7,019 nt of DNA, taken from the NCBI GenBank assembly GCA_016194795.1, contig JACQAX010000066.1:1-7019 (forward strand), in the 5' to 3' direction. The position numbers and the translations under genes are program-made. Shown here in pieces: positions 1 through 5,861 of this stretch (positions are counted from its first letter, which is position 1; the number at the start of each line of letters is the position of its first letter). Source of the DNA: Deltaproteobacteria bacterium. GTDB taxonomy: Bacteria; Bdellovibrionota; UBA1018; UBA923. A model generated the notes under the pieces. That model was not told where the DNA came from. It was given only the letters and a program-made list of their open reading frames with translations, and did no database searches.

Positions 1-838
1 CGACCGTGTAGCGGGCTTCGAGCCGGGCCGCGGCCGTGTAGTTCTTCGCGCGCGCGGGGTTGACGGCGAACTCGAGAAAGGCGCCGAGCTTCATGCGGCC
101 TTCGAAGAGATCGTAGGCGGCGTCGACGCTTACCGGAACCTGGAAGCTCGTCATCGGATCGCCGGCGTCGCCCGCGAGGACAGTGAAGCCGCGGACGTCG
201 AGGCGGGCGCCCGCGCCGAGATAGAGGTGGCGCTTGGCGTAGTAGGCGGAAGCCGCGTCTCCGAGCAGCGAGACGAGCAGCTTGGCGGTGAAGTCGACGT
301 TGTACTGGCCGCGCGCCTTGTCGAGGGTGACTTTCGGGATCTCGCTGGCGACGCCGAAGCCGCTGCCGAACATGGCCTCGCCCGCGACGCCGTAGACGAC
401 GGCGCGGTCGAGCTCCCAGCCGTGGGCGCCCGGGCGCAGGGTGACGTCGACGCGCATCATGTTCGACGCGTCGGAGTAGTTGGTGCGGTCGATGCCGGTG
501 GCGGCGCCGAACGGGGCGATCGAGAACGATAGGATCGCTGAGCCGCCCCCCGAGGTCGTGTAGCCGCCGCCGAGCTCGAACGAGGGCCGTACGATGTCGG
601 TCGGGCCTCGCACCTCGCGTCGCGAGTCGGGGCAGACGCCGGTGTACGGGTCGGTCAGCGCGCCGATGGCGTTGTCTTCCGCCTCGACGATCTCGTAGCA
701 GACGCGCGAGCTCTGGTAGCACATGTAGCAATAGTCTTCGGCCATGCCGTGCTCTTTGAGGCAGGCGTTCAGGCGGGCGCGGTACTCGACTCTCTTGGCC
801 TCGACGGCGGCGGGGGATAACACAAAATACCTGACCAT
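1..838 (-). CDS. Outer-membrane beta-barrel-like protein with Cys-rich N-terminus (partial, C-terminus beyond left edge)
   Basis: The minus strand stays open from the ATG at 838 to the window edge: 279 residues with no stop, so the C-terminus is missing. I do not recognise a named family. Residues 1-75 are polar and hold five cysteines (C26, C37, C40, C47, C69); none follow up to the edge. From about residue 82 the chain becomes Gly/aromatic-rich with alternating hydrophobic stretches (for example FELGGGYTT, AILSFSIAPFG, KLGAFLEFAV), the look of transmembrane beta-strands. No convincing Sec signal peptide precedes it, which is odd for an exported barrel. An in-frame TAA lies 10 codons upstream of the ATG. 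TTG at 847 and GTG at 823 are alternative starts, and none has a good Shine-Dalgarno. It lies 47 nt downstream of the glycosyltransferase on the same strand and may be co-transcribed. The coding call is strong; the barrel assignment is an inference from sequence pattern. Confidence 0.7.
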   Translation of the reverse strand, partial: MVRYFVLSPAAVEAKRVEYRARLNACLKEHGMAEDYCYMCYQSSRVCYEIVEAEDNAIGALTDPYTGVCPDSRREVRGPTDIVRPSFELGGGYTTSGGGSAILSFSIAPFGAATGIDRTNYSDASNMMRVDVTLRPGAHGWELDRAVVYGVAGEAMFGSGFGVASEIPKVTLDKARGQYNVDFTAKLLVSLLGDAASAYYAKRHLYLGAGARLDVRGFTVLAGDAGDPMTSFQVPVSVDAAYDLFEGRMKLGAFLEFAVNPARAKNYTAAARLEARYTV

Positions 839-843
839 TGAAG

Positions 844-853
844 TCAATATTGA
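844..853. repeat. Perfect 10-bp palindrome TCAATATTGA
   Basis: This perfect inverted repeat sits in the AT-rich gap between the glycosyltransferase stop and the left-edge gene, just upstream of that gene's ATG. A TTGACT resembling a -35 box overlaps it on the minus strand (847 to 842), but no good -10 lies 16-18 nt further on. It could be an operator half or chance in AT-rich spacer DNA. Confidence 0.25.
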
Positions 854-885
854 TCGATTTTAGTCATCTCTCGAGTTAAGTTCGT

Positions 886-2040
886 TCAGCCGAATACGCC
901 GAGCGCTTCGTAAAGCGCGAGCGTCGCCGCGATCACCGACTTCTCGTCGAACTCTCCGCAGGCTTTGCGGCGGCCTTCGGCTCCCATGCGCGCGCGCTCG
1001 ACCGGGTTCTTGAGCAACGCCTCGATCGCGTCGGCCAGGGCCGCGGCGTCGCGCGCGGGAACGAGCAGGCCGTTCGTCCCGTGCACGACGACCTCTCGGC
1101 AGCCGGGCACGTCGGTGGCGACGATCGGCCGGGCCATCGCCGCCGCCTCGAGCAGCGTGCGCGGCACGCCCTCGCGATAGCTCGGCAGCACGACGAGCGT
1201 CGCCTGCGCGAGCAGCTTCTCGACGCCGTCGACGTGGCCGAGAAAACGCACCGAGCCCTCGGCCCGCCAGGCGTCGATCTTCGAGGCTTCGATCGACGAA
1301 GGGTTGCCGGGATCGCGATCGCCGGCGATCTCGAAGCGGGCGCTCACTCCTCTTGCCCGCAGCAGCTTGGCCGCCTCGACGAACTCGCGGATGCCTTTTT
1401 CCTCGAGGAGGCGGGCGACGACGAGCACGAGCGGCGGGTTCGCCGTTGCGTCGCCGCCCGGAGGCGGAGGCGCGAAGCGCGCGGTATCGATGCCCGAGCC
1501 CCTGATGAGCGCGACGCGCTCGGGCGCCACGAGGCCCAGGTCGCGAAAGACCGCCAGATCGTCGCCGTTCTGGAAGACGACGCGCACCCGCCGCGCCGTC
1601 AGGGCGCGGCGATACAAAAAGACGACGAGCGGGCGCACGAGGCGCGCCTTCCAGCCGTTGCTGATGAAGACGTGGCCCAGGCCGGTCACGGCGTTGACGA
1701 CGGCGCCCGTGCCCGTCGCGAAGGCCGCGAGCGTGCCGTAGAGGACGCATTTGATCGTCATATGATGGACGGCGACGGGGCGCTCCCGGCGGTATACCGC
1801 CGTCAGGCGCGAAAGCGTCAATAGCTCGGCGGCCGGGTTGACGCCGGCCCGGTCCATCGGCAGCTCGATCCAGCGGAAGCCTTCCTCGATCAGCCGGTCG
1901 ACGTAAGCGTCGCGGGGCGACACGAAGGCCGGGGCCAGGCCGCGCTCGCGCAGCGCGCGCGCGAGGGGGCGCCGGAAATTATAGAGATACCACCCGGTGT
2001 TGGCGACGAGCAGGACTTTTCTGGCGGTTGGTTCTTCCAA
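886..2040 (-). CDS. GT4-family glycosyltransferase (CapM/PglA-like), polysaccharide assembly
   Basis: A GT-B fold, retaining glycosyltransferase expected to act at the cytoplasmic face of the inner membrane, moving a nucleotide-activated sugar onto a lipid-linked glycan. The N-terminal domain opens with RKVLLVANTGWYLYNFRRPL, typical of the CapM/PglA branch, and continues with the HHMTIKCVLYG and VNAVTGLGHVF segments that fit this branch. The C-terminal domain has RGSGIDTARF, the LVVARLLEEKGI strand-helix, and the E-x7-E signature EGVPRTLLE (E290 and E298 from this start), the usual nucleotide-sugar site. The frame is open up to an ATG at 2157 (423 aa), but the extra 39 residues carry no family similarity and run into the divergent promoter region. 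TTG at 2040, preceded by GGAG, gives 384 aa, near the usual family length; GTG at 2049 is another option. The sugar specificity cannot be read from sequence. The gene is divergent from the Wzz/BY-kinase gene. Confidence 0.87.
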   Translation of the reverse strand: MEEPTARKVLLVANTGWYLYNFRRPLARALRERGLAPAFVSPRDAYVDRLIEEGFRWIELPMDRAGVNPAAELLTLSRLTAVYRRERPVAVHHMTIKCVLYGTLAAFATGTGAVVNAVTGLGHVFISNGWKARLVRPLVVFLYRRALTARRVRVVFQNGDDLAVFRDLGLVAPERVALIRGSGIDTARFAPPPPGGDATANPPLVLVVARLLEEKGIREFVEAAKLLRARGVSARFEIAGDRDPGNPSSIEASKIDAWRAEGSVRFLGHVDGVEKLLAQATLVVLPSYREGVPRTLLEAAAMARPIVATDVPGCREVVVHGTNGLLVPARDAAALADAIEALLKNPVERARMGAEGRRKACGEFDEKSVIAATLALYEALGVFG

Positions 2041-2134
2041 GAGCTCCACGCTATCTGAGTAGAATTTTCCCGGCAAGCGCCGCCGTCCCGCTAGGCCGAA
2101 ATGGCCCGGTGGACGCCGCAAAAAAACGCGGGGC

Positions 2135-2165
2135 TTGGCGCTCTCGTTACAATCCATCGTATACT
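2135..2165 (+). promoter_or_regulatory. Candidate sigma-70-like promoter for the Wzz/BY-kinase gene
   Basis: TATACT at 2160-2165 differs from the consensus -10 by one base. TTGGCG at 2135-2140 matches the -35 at four of six positions, but the spacing of 19 nt is long. It lies 37 nt upstream of the preferred ATG at 2203, a sensible leader length. This is a prediction from pattern only. Confidence 0.3.
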
Positions 2166-2174
2166 GATTGTCAG
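2146..2174 (-). promoter_or_regulatory. Candidate promoter for the glycosyltransferase gene, overlapping the divergent one
   Basis: On the minus strand CTGACA (2174 to 2169) and TGTAAC (2151 to 2146) are 17 nt apart and resemble a -35/-10 pair, with four matches in the -10. Transcription would begin near 2140, which requires a translation start downstream such as TTG 2040 or GTG 2049 and argues against heavy use of the ATG at 2157. It interleaves with the plus-strand candidate, so the two may compete. Confidence 0.28.
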
Positions 2175-2202
2175 GGAAAAGTGGAGTGGCAAAAGAAAGC
2201 TT

Positions 2203-4380
2203 ATGGATGAGCTGATAGTTCCAAACTCACGCGGCGGCAAAACAGGTGGCGGAAAGAGTGAAGAGCTCGATCTCGGCGAGATCGTCCGTCTCTTCCTGCG
2301 CCACAAGTTTCTTCTCGCGTTCCTCATCATCACGGCGATCATCACGGCGTGCCTCGAGCACGTGAGCTTCCCGTCGTTTCGCGTGTCGGCGATCGTCTCG
2401 GTGCAGAACACCGAGAACAGCTACACGCAGCAGATCTCGGCGCGCCTCATGAACGGCGTGATGGGCGGCGGCAGCGGCCCCGAGAACTCGCGCGAGGTTC
2501 CCGAGAAGTTCTTCCAGCTGCTCAGCTCGTTCGAGTACGACCTCGAGGTCGCGAAGGCCTTGCGCGCGACCAAGGAGTTCGAGGGCATCAACCCCGAGCT
2601 CTTCGTGCGCAAGGGGCTCGTCGAGACGCTTCGGCACAAAGTGAAGAAGGCTCTCTTCCACGAGGACCCCGACGCCAATCTCCAGTTGAGCGACGAGCGC
2701 CTCGCGTCGATCCTCGGCCGGTGGATCGGCTTCGGCAAGGGCGGCGTCGACAACATCGTCGTCACGGTAACGACCACCGATCCGACGCTCTCGCTGCAGG
2801 TCGTGAACCTCGCGGCCGAAACGGCGGTGAAGTACATCACCACGCACGAGCTCAAGGAAATCGACGACGGCGAGAAATACCTGAAAGTGCAGCTCGAGGA
2901 AGCCGAGCGCGAGATCAAGTCGACCGACACGACGATCACCGAGTTCAAGCGCTCCAACCAGCTGCTCTCGATGGACCTGGCCCAGGGCGATTCGGCGTCG
3001 CTGGCCGCCGGCCTGCGCCATCAGATCGAGGACGTCGAGATCACGCTGGCCGAGAACAACAAGCTGCTCAAGCGCCTGTCGCACGAGTTCCGCGTGCAGG
3101 AGAGCGAGCTCTCGCCCGACGACCAGTCGGCCAACACCAAGGCGAAGTTCGGCCTCGGCCGCAAGATCGCCGAGCTCGAGCGCGACAACCAGTACCTCGA
3201 GGCCCGTCGCGGCACCGTCCAGCGCATGCTCGACGAGCTCATCCGCAACCAGGACCCGCACATCGAGCAGCGCATCTTCGACCTCCGCAAGAAGGTCGAG
3301 CTGCAGTACAACCTCTTCCAGGAGCTCAAGAAGCAGAGCTTCCAGCTCGAGATGGAGCGCATCAGCGTGCAGAACCGCGTGCGCTTTTTTGAGCGCGCGC
3401 GCGACTTCAGCGTGAACCGCTCGCTCTCGCTCAACCGAAAGATCCTGATCGCCGTCGTCATCGCCTTCCTCATCGGCGGCTTCGGCGCGTACCTCTGGGA
3501 GCTCGTCGTCCCTCGCATCAAGAACCGCTACGACCTCGACGATCTCAATACGATCTACCTGGGGTCGATCCCGGACATGTCGAGAGTACCCAGCGTCCAG
3601 CGCGTCTTTCTGCAGCCGGTCACCAACAAGAAGGGCAAGCTCGACAAGAGCGGCGCCGTGCTGTGCCGCTTCGACCTCGACTCGCCCTCGGCGATGGCCT
3701 TCAAGCACATCCGCACGCGCATCCTGCACCTTTCCGAGAAGGGCGGCACGCAGGAGCAGATCATCTCGGTGCACAGCGCGCAGCTGGGCGAGGGGAAGAC
3801 GTTCCTCGCCAGCAACATCGCGAGCTGCATCGCCCACCTCAAGCGCAAGGTGCTGCTCGTCGACTGCGACCTGCGTCGCGGCACCACGTCCGAGATCTTC
3901 CGCGTGAAGAACGTGGCCGGGCTGTCCGAGGTGCTGGCGGCCGAGGAGAAGTTCGGCGCGGTCGTGAAGAAGAACGTGATGCCGCTGCTGGATCTGTTGC
4001 CGGCGGGCCACATGCACCAGGACGCCACCGAGATGATCGCCAGCGGCCGGTTCACCGAGCTGCTCGAGGACCTACGCTCGGTGTACGACTACATCGTGCT
4101 CGACACGCCGCCCGTCATCCTCGTGCCGGACGCCGGCCTCATCGCCCAGCACGCCGACATGGTGATGATGATCGCCGACGCCAACAACACCACGAAAGAA
4201 AACCTTTCGGCCGCCATCGAGACGATCCTGCACCTCAAGCAGAAGCGCATCTACTCGGTGCTCAACCGCGTCGAAGGCGGTCGTCAGGATTACGTCTACG
4301 TCGTGCCTGACCGTATTCTCGAAAGCCGGATGAACCGGAAAGCCGAAGCCCCGTCGGCTCCTCCAACTCTCAAAGGATGA
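2203..4380 (+). CDS. Wzz-type chain-length determinant fused to BY-kinase (Wzc-like polysaccharide co-polymerase)
   Basis: A 725-residue inner-membrane protein expected to control polysaccharide chain length and export through tyrosine autophosphorylation. Order: cytosolic N-terminus; TM1 about 35-51; periplasmic Wzz domain with a long coiled coil about 215-400; TM2 about 412-433; cytosolic kinase about 485-695. Kinase motifs: Walker A SAQLGEGKT (525-533, K532), Walker A' LLVDCDLRR (551-559, D554 and D556), Walker B IVLDTPP (631-637, D634). Departures from the family: the usual ExxRxxR oligomerisation motif reads MxxKxxR (498-504), no proline motif precedes TM2, and the C-terminal tyrosine cluster is only Y697 and Y699. 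The frame opens upstream at 2101, but ATG 2203 fits better: the extra 34 residues overlap the divergent gene's reach and show no domain. The ribosome site is weak (AAGAAAG, 2193-2199). The stop overlaps the next gene by ATGA. An EpsB/Wzc-type name would be reasonable; the exact orthologue is uncertain. Confidence 0.92.
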   Translation: MDELIVPNSRGGKTGGGKSEELDLGEIVRLFLRHKFLLAFLIITAIITACLEHVSFPSFRVSAIVSVQNTENSYTQQISARLMNGVMGGGSGPENSREVPEKFFQLLSSFEYDLEVAKALRATKEFEGINPELFVRKGLVETLRHKVKKALFHEDPDANLQLSDERLASILGRWIGFGKGGVDNIVVTVTTTDPTLSLQVVNLAAETAVKYITTHELKEIDDGEKYLKVQLEEAEREIKSTDTTITEFKRSNQLLSMDLAQGDSASLAAGLRHQIEDVEITLAENNKLLKRLSHEFRVQESELSPDDQSANTKAKFGLGRKIAELERDNQYLEARRGTVQRMLDELIRNQDPHIEQRIFDLRKKVELQYNLFQELKKQSFQLEMERISVQNRVRFFERARDFSVNRSLSLNRKILIAVVIAFLIGGFGAYLWELVVPRIKNRYDLDDLNTIYLGSIPDMSRVPSVQRVFLQPVTNKKGKLDKSGAVLCRFDLDSPSAMAFKHIRTRILHLSEKGGTQEQIISVHSAQLGEGKTFLASNIASCIAHLKRKVLLVDCDLRRGTTSEIFRVKNVAGLSEVLAAEEKFGAVVKKNVMPLLDLLPAGHMHQDATEMIASGRFTELLEDLRSVYDYIVLDTPPVILVPDAGLIAQHADMVMMIADANNTTKENLSAAIETILHLKQKRIYSVLNRVEGGRQDYVYVVPDRILESRMNRKAEAPSAPPTLKG
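2326..2349 (+). repeat. 12-bp perfect tandem duplication inside TM1 of the Wzz/BY-kinase
   Basis: ATCATCACGGCG occurs twice in direct succession and in frame, encoding IITA-IITA (residues 42-49) within the first transmembrane segment. It keeps the reading frame and lengthens the hydrophobic stretch by about one helical turn. It may be a recent slippage product or simply a conserved sequence. Confidence 0.6.
4374..4377 (+). promoter_or_regulatory. Shine-Dalgarno AGGA deciding the SLBB start; coupled to the upstream stop
   Basis: AGGA lies five nt before the ATG at 4383 but touches the ATG at 4377, so spacing favours initiation at 4383 (168 aa), two codons later. The site lies within the last codons of the BY-kinase gene, so ribosomes ending there can restart on the SLBB gene (translational coupling). 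Confidence 0.5.
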
Positions 4381-4889
4381 GAATGCCCCGAAGCCGTCCG
4401 ATGGTCGCCGTTGTCCTGATCCTCTCGATGGCTTCGAATCTGGTTTTTGCTTCGGAGATCCGCGATCCTCTCGGCGTCCACAAGGACCAGTCGCAGACGG
4501 GCGCCGCCGAATACGTCTATCGCAACGATTCGGAAGAGATCCTCGTGCCGGTGTTCGTGCTCGGAGCGGTTCAGCGCCCGGGCCTTTACCATATTCCCGT
4601 GAAGACCGACTTCGTCACCCTTCTCGCGCTGACCGGCGGCCCGATGCCGGGGGCGCAGCTCGACGAGATCACGATCAAGAAGTCGTACGGGAAGGAAGTT
4701 CAGGTGGTCGACCTCGAGAAGCTGGTCTCCACCCCGAACCTCAAGTCGCCGGCGCTCAACAACAACGACGTGATTCTCGTCAAGACCGAGAAGCCGGCCG
4801 TCTCGTCCAACACCACGCTCGTCATCGGCCTCATCACCTCGCTGCTGACCGTCGGGGTGCTGGCCATCACCGTCTCCAAGACCAAATAG
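4377..4889 (+). CDS. Single-domain SLBB protein with signal peptide and C-terminal membrane anchor
   Basis: 170 residues (168 if ATG 4383 is used). Residues 1-25 form a Sec-type signal peptide ending in VFA before SEIRD. Residues about 57-137 are one SLBB (soluble ligand-binding beta-grasp) domain, seen in VFVLGAVQRPGLY (59-71), LLALTGGPMPGAQL (82-95) and the closing NNNDVILV (128-135). A hydrophobic helix at about 147-165 followed by SKTK suggests a C-terminal inner-membrane anchor with the domain in the periplasm. Family knowledge: SLBB domains occur in Wza-type export channels, which also carry an N-terminal polysaccharide-export (PES) domain; that domain is absent here. The 4-nt ATGA overlap with the Wzz/BY-kinase gene implies that the two products work together, perhaps as periplasmic adaptor between co-polymerase and export channel (inference). 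If the signal peptide is not cleaved, residues 9-25 would be a second membrane span. Confidence 0.88.
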   Translation: MRMPRSRPMVAVVLILSMASNLVFASEIRDPLGVHKDQSQTGAAEYVYRNDSEEILVPVFVLGAVQRPGLYHIPVKTDFVTLLALTGGPMPGAQLDEITIKKSYGKEVQVVDLEKLVSTPNLKSPALNNNDVILVKTEKPAVSSNTTLVIGLITSLLTVGVLAITVSKTK

Positions 4890-4893
4890 GGGC

Positions 4894-5694
4894 TCAGAGC
4901 GCCGGAACTTTGCCTTCGCCGCGCTTGCCGCTCGACTCGTCGGAGCTCGGAATCGACTTGGCCGGGTATTCGTCGTCGAGGAAGCTGCACTTCTCGAGGG
5001 TCTTGGCCGTCTCGACCGGGTGCGGGTCGACCTTGATGAGCGAGTCGGAGTAGGTGACCTTGGAAAGGCCGACGCGCAGGCCGAGCGAGAGCATGAAGTT
5101 TCTCACGGTCTTCACGAAACCCGGGTCGTTGACCTGGGTCTTGTCCTTGAGCGAAAGGCCGCTGAGGCTGACCGTGATCGCGCGCGGACGGTAGACGCCT
5201 TCGCACTTCTCGAACTTCTCCTTCTTGGGGACGAACGCGTTGGCGTTGCCCGTGAGCGTGAACTCGTAGTCGCCGATGGCGAGGTCGGTTTCGAAGACAC
5301 CGTCGATTTCGCTGCCGGCGTCGGTGACCTTGAGCGCGGCGTTGTAGGTGCCGGCTTTCAGGATGTCGAGGTGGACGCCGCCGATGTCGCGGGCCTTGAG
5401 GTTCTGGATGTAGCTGCTCGGGATCTCGGCTTCGCGCCCGAAAAGCAGCGAGAAGTGCTCGGACGGGATCGCGATGAGCCGGTTGCCGTCGGCGTGGTCA
5501 ATGAAAGGCTGCTCCTTGACCGACATCGTCGCGCTCGATTCGCCGTTCTGGTAAATCTCGTAAATCCCGCCGTGGGTCGATCTCCAGCCGCCTTCGAAGT
5601 CGTAACGGAACTTGAGGTCGGCCGACGACGTGGACGGGCTGAGGGCACACGAGGCAACGGCGGCGACGCCGCAAAGCTGAATCCAGAATCTCAT
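4894..5694 (-). CDS. Predicted exported lipoprotein of unknown function
   Basis: 266 residues; I do not recognise the family. The N-terminus MRFWIQLCGVAAVASC is a short signal sequence ending in VASC, which fits a lipobox with C16 as the lipidated residue. A signal peptidase I site after SSA (25) is the alternative. The mature part is rich in alternating polar/hydrophobic stretches (for example YEFTLTGNANAF, ITVSLSGLSL) that suggest a beta-sandwich or beta-barrel-like fold, then an amphipathic region about 190-222. C164 and C236 are the only cysteines of the mature chain after C16 and could pair. The tail (about 249-266) is low-complexity, Ser/Lys/Glu-rich. A good ribosome site, AGGAG, lies nine nt before the ATG. 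The gene converges on the SLBB gene with 4 nt between stops and lies 167 nt downstream of the WecA-like gene on the same strand. A role in envelope or polysaccharide handling is suggested only by context. Confidence 0.82.
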   Translation of the reverse strand: MRFWIQLCGVAAVASCALSPSTSSADLKFRYDFEGGWRSTHGGIYEIYQNGESSATMSVKEQPFIDHADGNRLIAIPSEHFSLLFGREAEIPSSYIQNLKARDIGGVHLDILKAGTYNAALKVTDAGSEIDGVFETDLAIGDYEFTLTGNANAFVPKKEKFEKCEGVYRPRAITVSLSGLSLKDKTQVNDPGFVKTVRNFMLSLGLRVGLSKVTYSDSLIKVDPHPVETAKTLEKCSFLDDEYPAKSIPSSDESSGKRGEGKVPAL

Positions 5695-5703
5695 CTCTCT
5701 CTT

Positions 5704-5708
5704 CTCCT
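5704..5708 (-). promoter_or_regulatory. Strong Shine-Dalgarno AGGAG of the lipoprotein gene
   Basis: On the minus strand AGGAG is followed by nine nt and then the ATG at 5694. It is one of the clearest ribosome sites in the window and fixes that start. Confidence 0.7.
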
Positions 5709-5831
5709 GCTGAAAGGTTGTGGGGAAGAGAAATGCACGAAATTTGCCAAACGTCAGGGTAATAAAATCGATGGGTTGCAGTGCCTTTTAATGGGCACAT
5801 TCGTTTTATGAGATTGTTTTAAGGACGCGTG
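5709..5831. other. AT-rich intergenic leader upstream of the lipoprotein gene
   Basis: This non-coding stretch has clearly lower GC than the flanking genes and probably holds the lipoprotein promoter. On the minus strand TTGGCA (near 5750) is a good -35 but has no -10 at proper spacing, and TATTAC (near 5762) is a fair -10 with a poor -35, so I do not name a promoter. A small inverted repeat GTGCC/GGCAC (5781-5785 with 5794-5798) is present; its stem is only five or six pairs and no T-run follows directly. Confidence 0.45.
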
Positions 5832-5852
5832 TAAACGCCGCAGACAGCGGCG
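5832..5852 (-). terminator. Likely intrinsic terminator of the WecA-like gene
   Basis: Read on the minus strand, CGCCGC-TGTCT-GCGGCG forms a perfect six-pair GC stem with a five-nt loop (5852 to 5836), followed by TTTA. It begins nine nt after the WecA-like stop codon. The T-run is short, so termination may be partial and allow some read-through into the lipoprotein gene. Confidence 0.45.
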
Positions 5853-5861
5853 GGCAGGAGC

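Noticed and set aside
843..866. Seven-codon reading frame (ATGACTAAAATC...TGA) on the minus strand just before the left-edge gene
   Set aside because: It follows a purine-rich GAGAG and could be a leader peptide, but it is too short to support and has no attenuator-like structure around it.
860..1750. Overlapping minus-strand frame within the glycosyltransferase
   Set aside because: Arg/Ala-rich translation with no motif; it shadows the real GT4 frame, which holds the E-x7-E signature and family N-terminus.
2101..2202. Use of ATG 2101 as start of the Wzz/BY-kinase
   Set aside because: The added 34 residues have no domain, would cover the candidate promoter, and overlap the upstream reach of the divergent gene. 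ATG 2203 gives a normal Wzz N-terminus.
2227..4017. 596-codon open frame antisense to the Wzz/BY-kinase gene
   Set aside because: Its product is a low-complexity Leu/Glu/Asp/Arg-rich chain typical of a frame mirroring a GC-rich gene; the plus strand carries clear domains and motifs over the same span.
5781..5798. GTGCC/GGCAC inverted repeat as a terminator
   Set aside because: The stem is only five or six pairs and no T-run follows directly on either strand; the hairpin at 5836-5852 is the better terminator.
5020..5811. 263-codon plus-strand frame opposite the lipoprotein gene
   Set aside because: Val/Asp/Glu/Arg-rich composition with no signal or domain; the minus strand has a signal sequence and a strong ribosome site.
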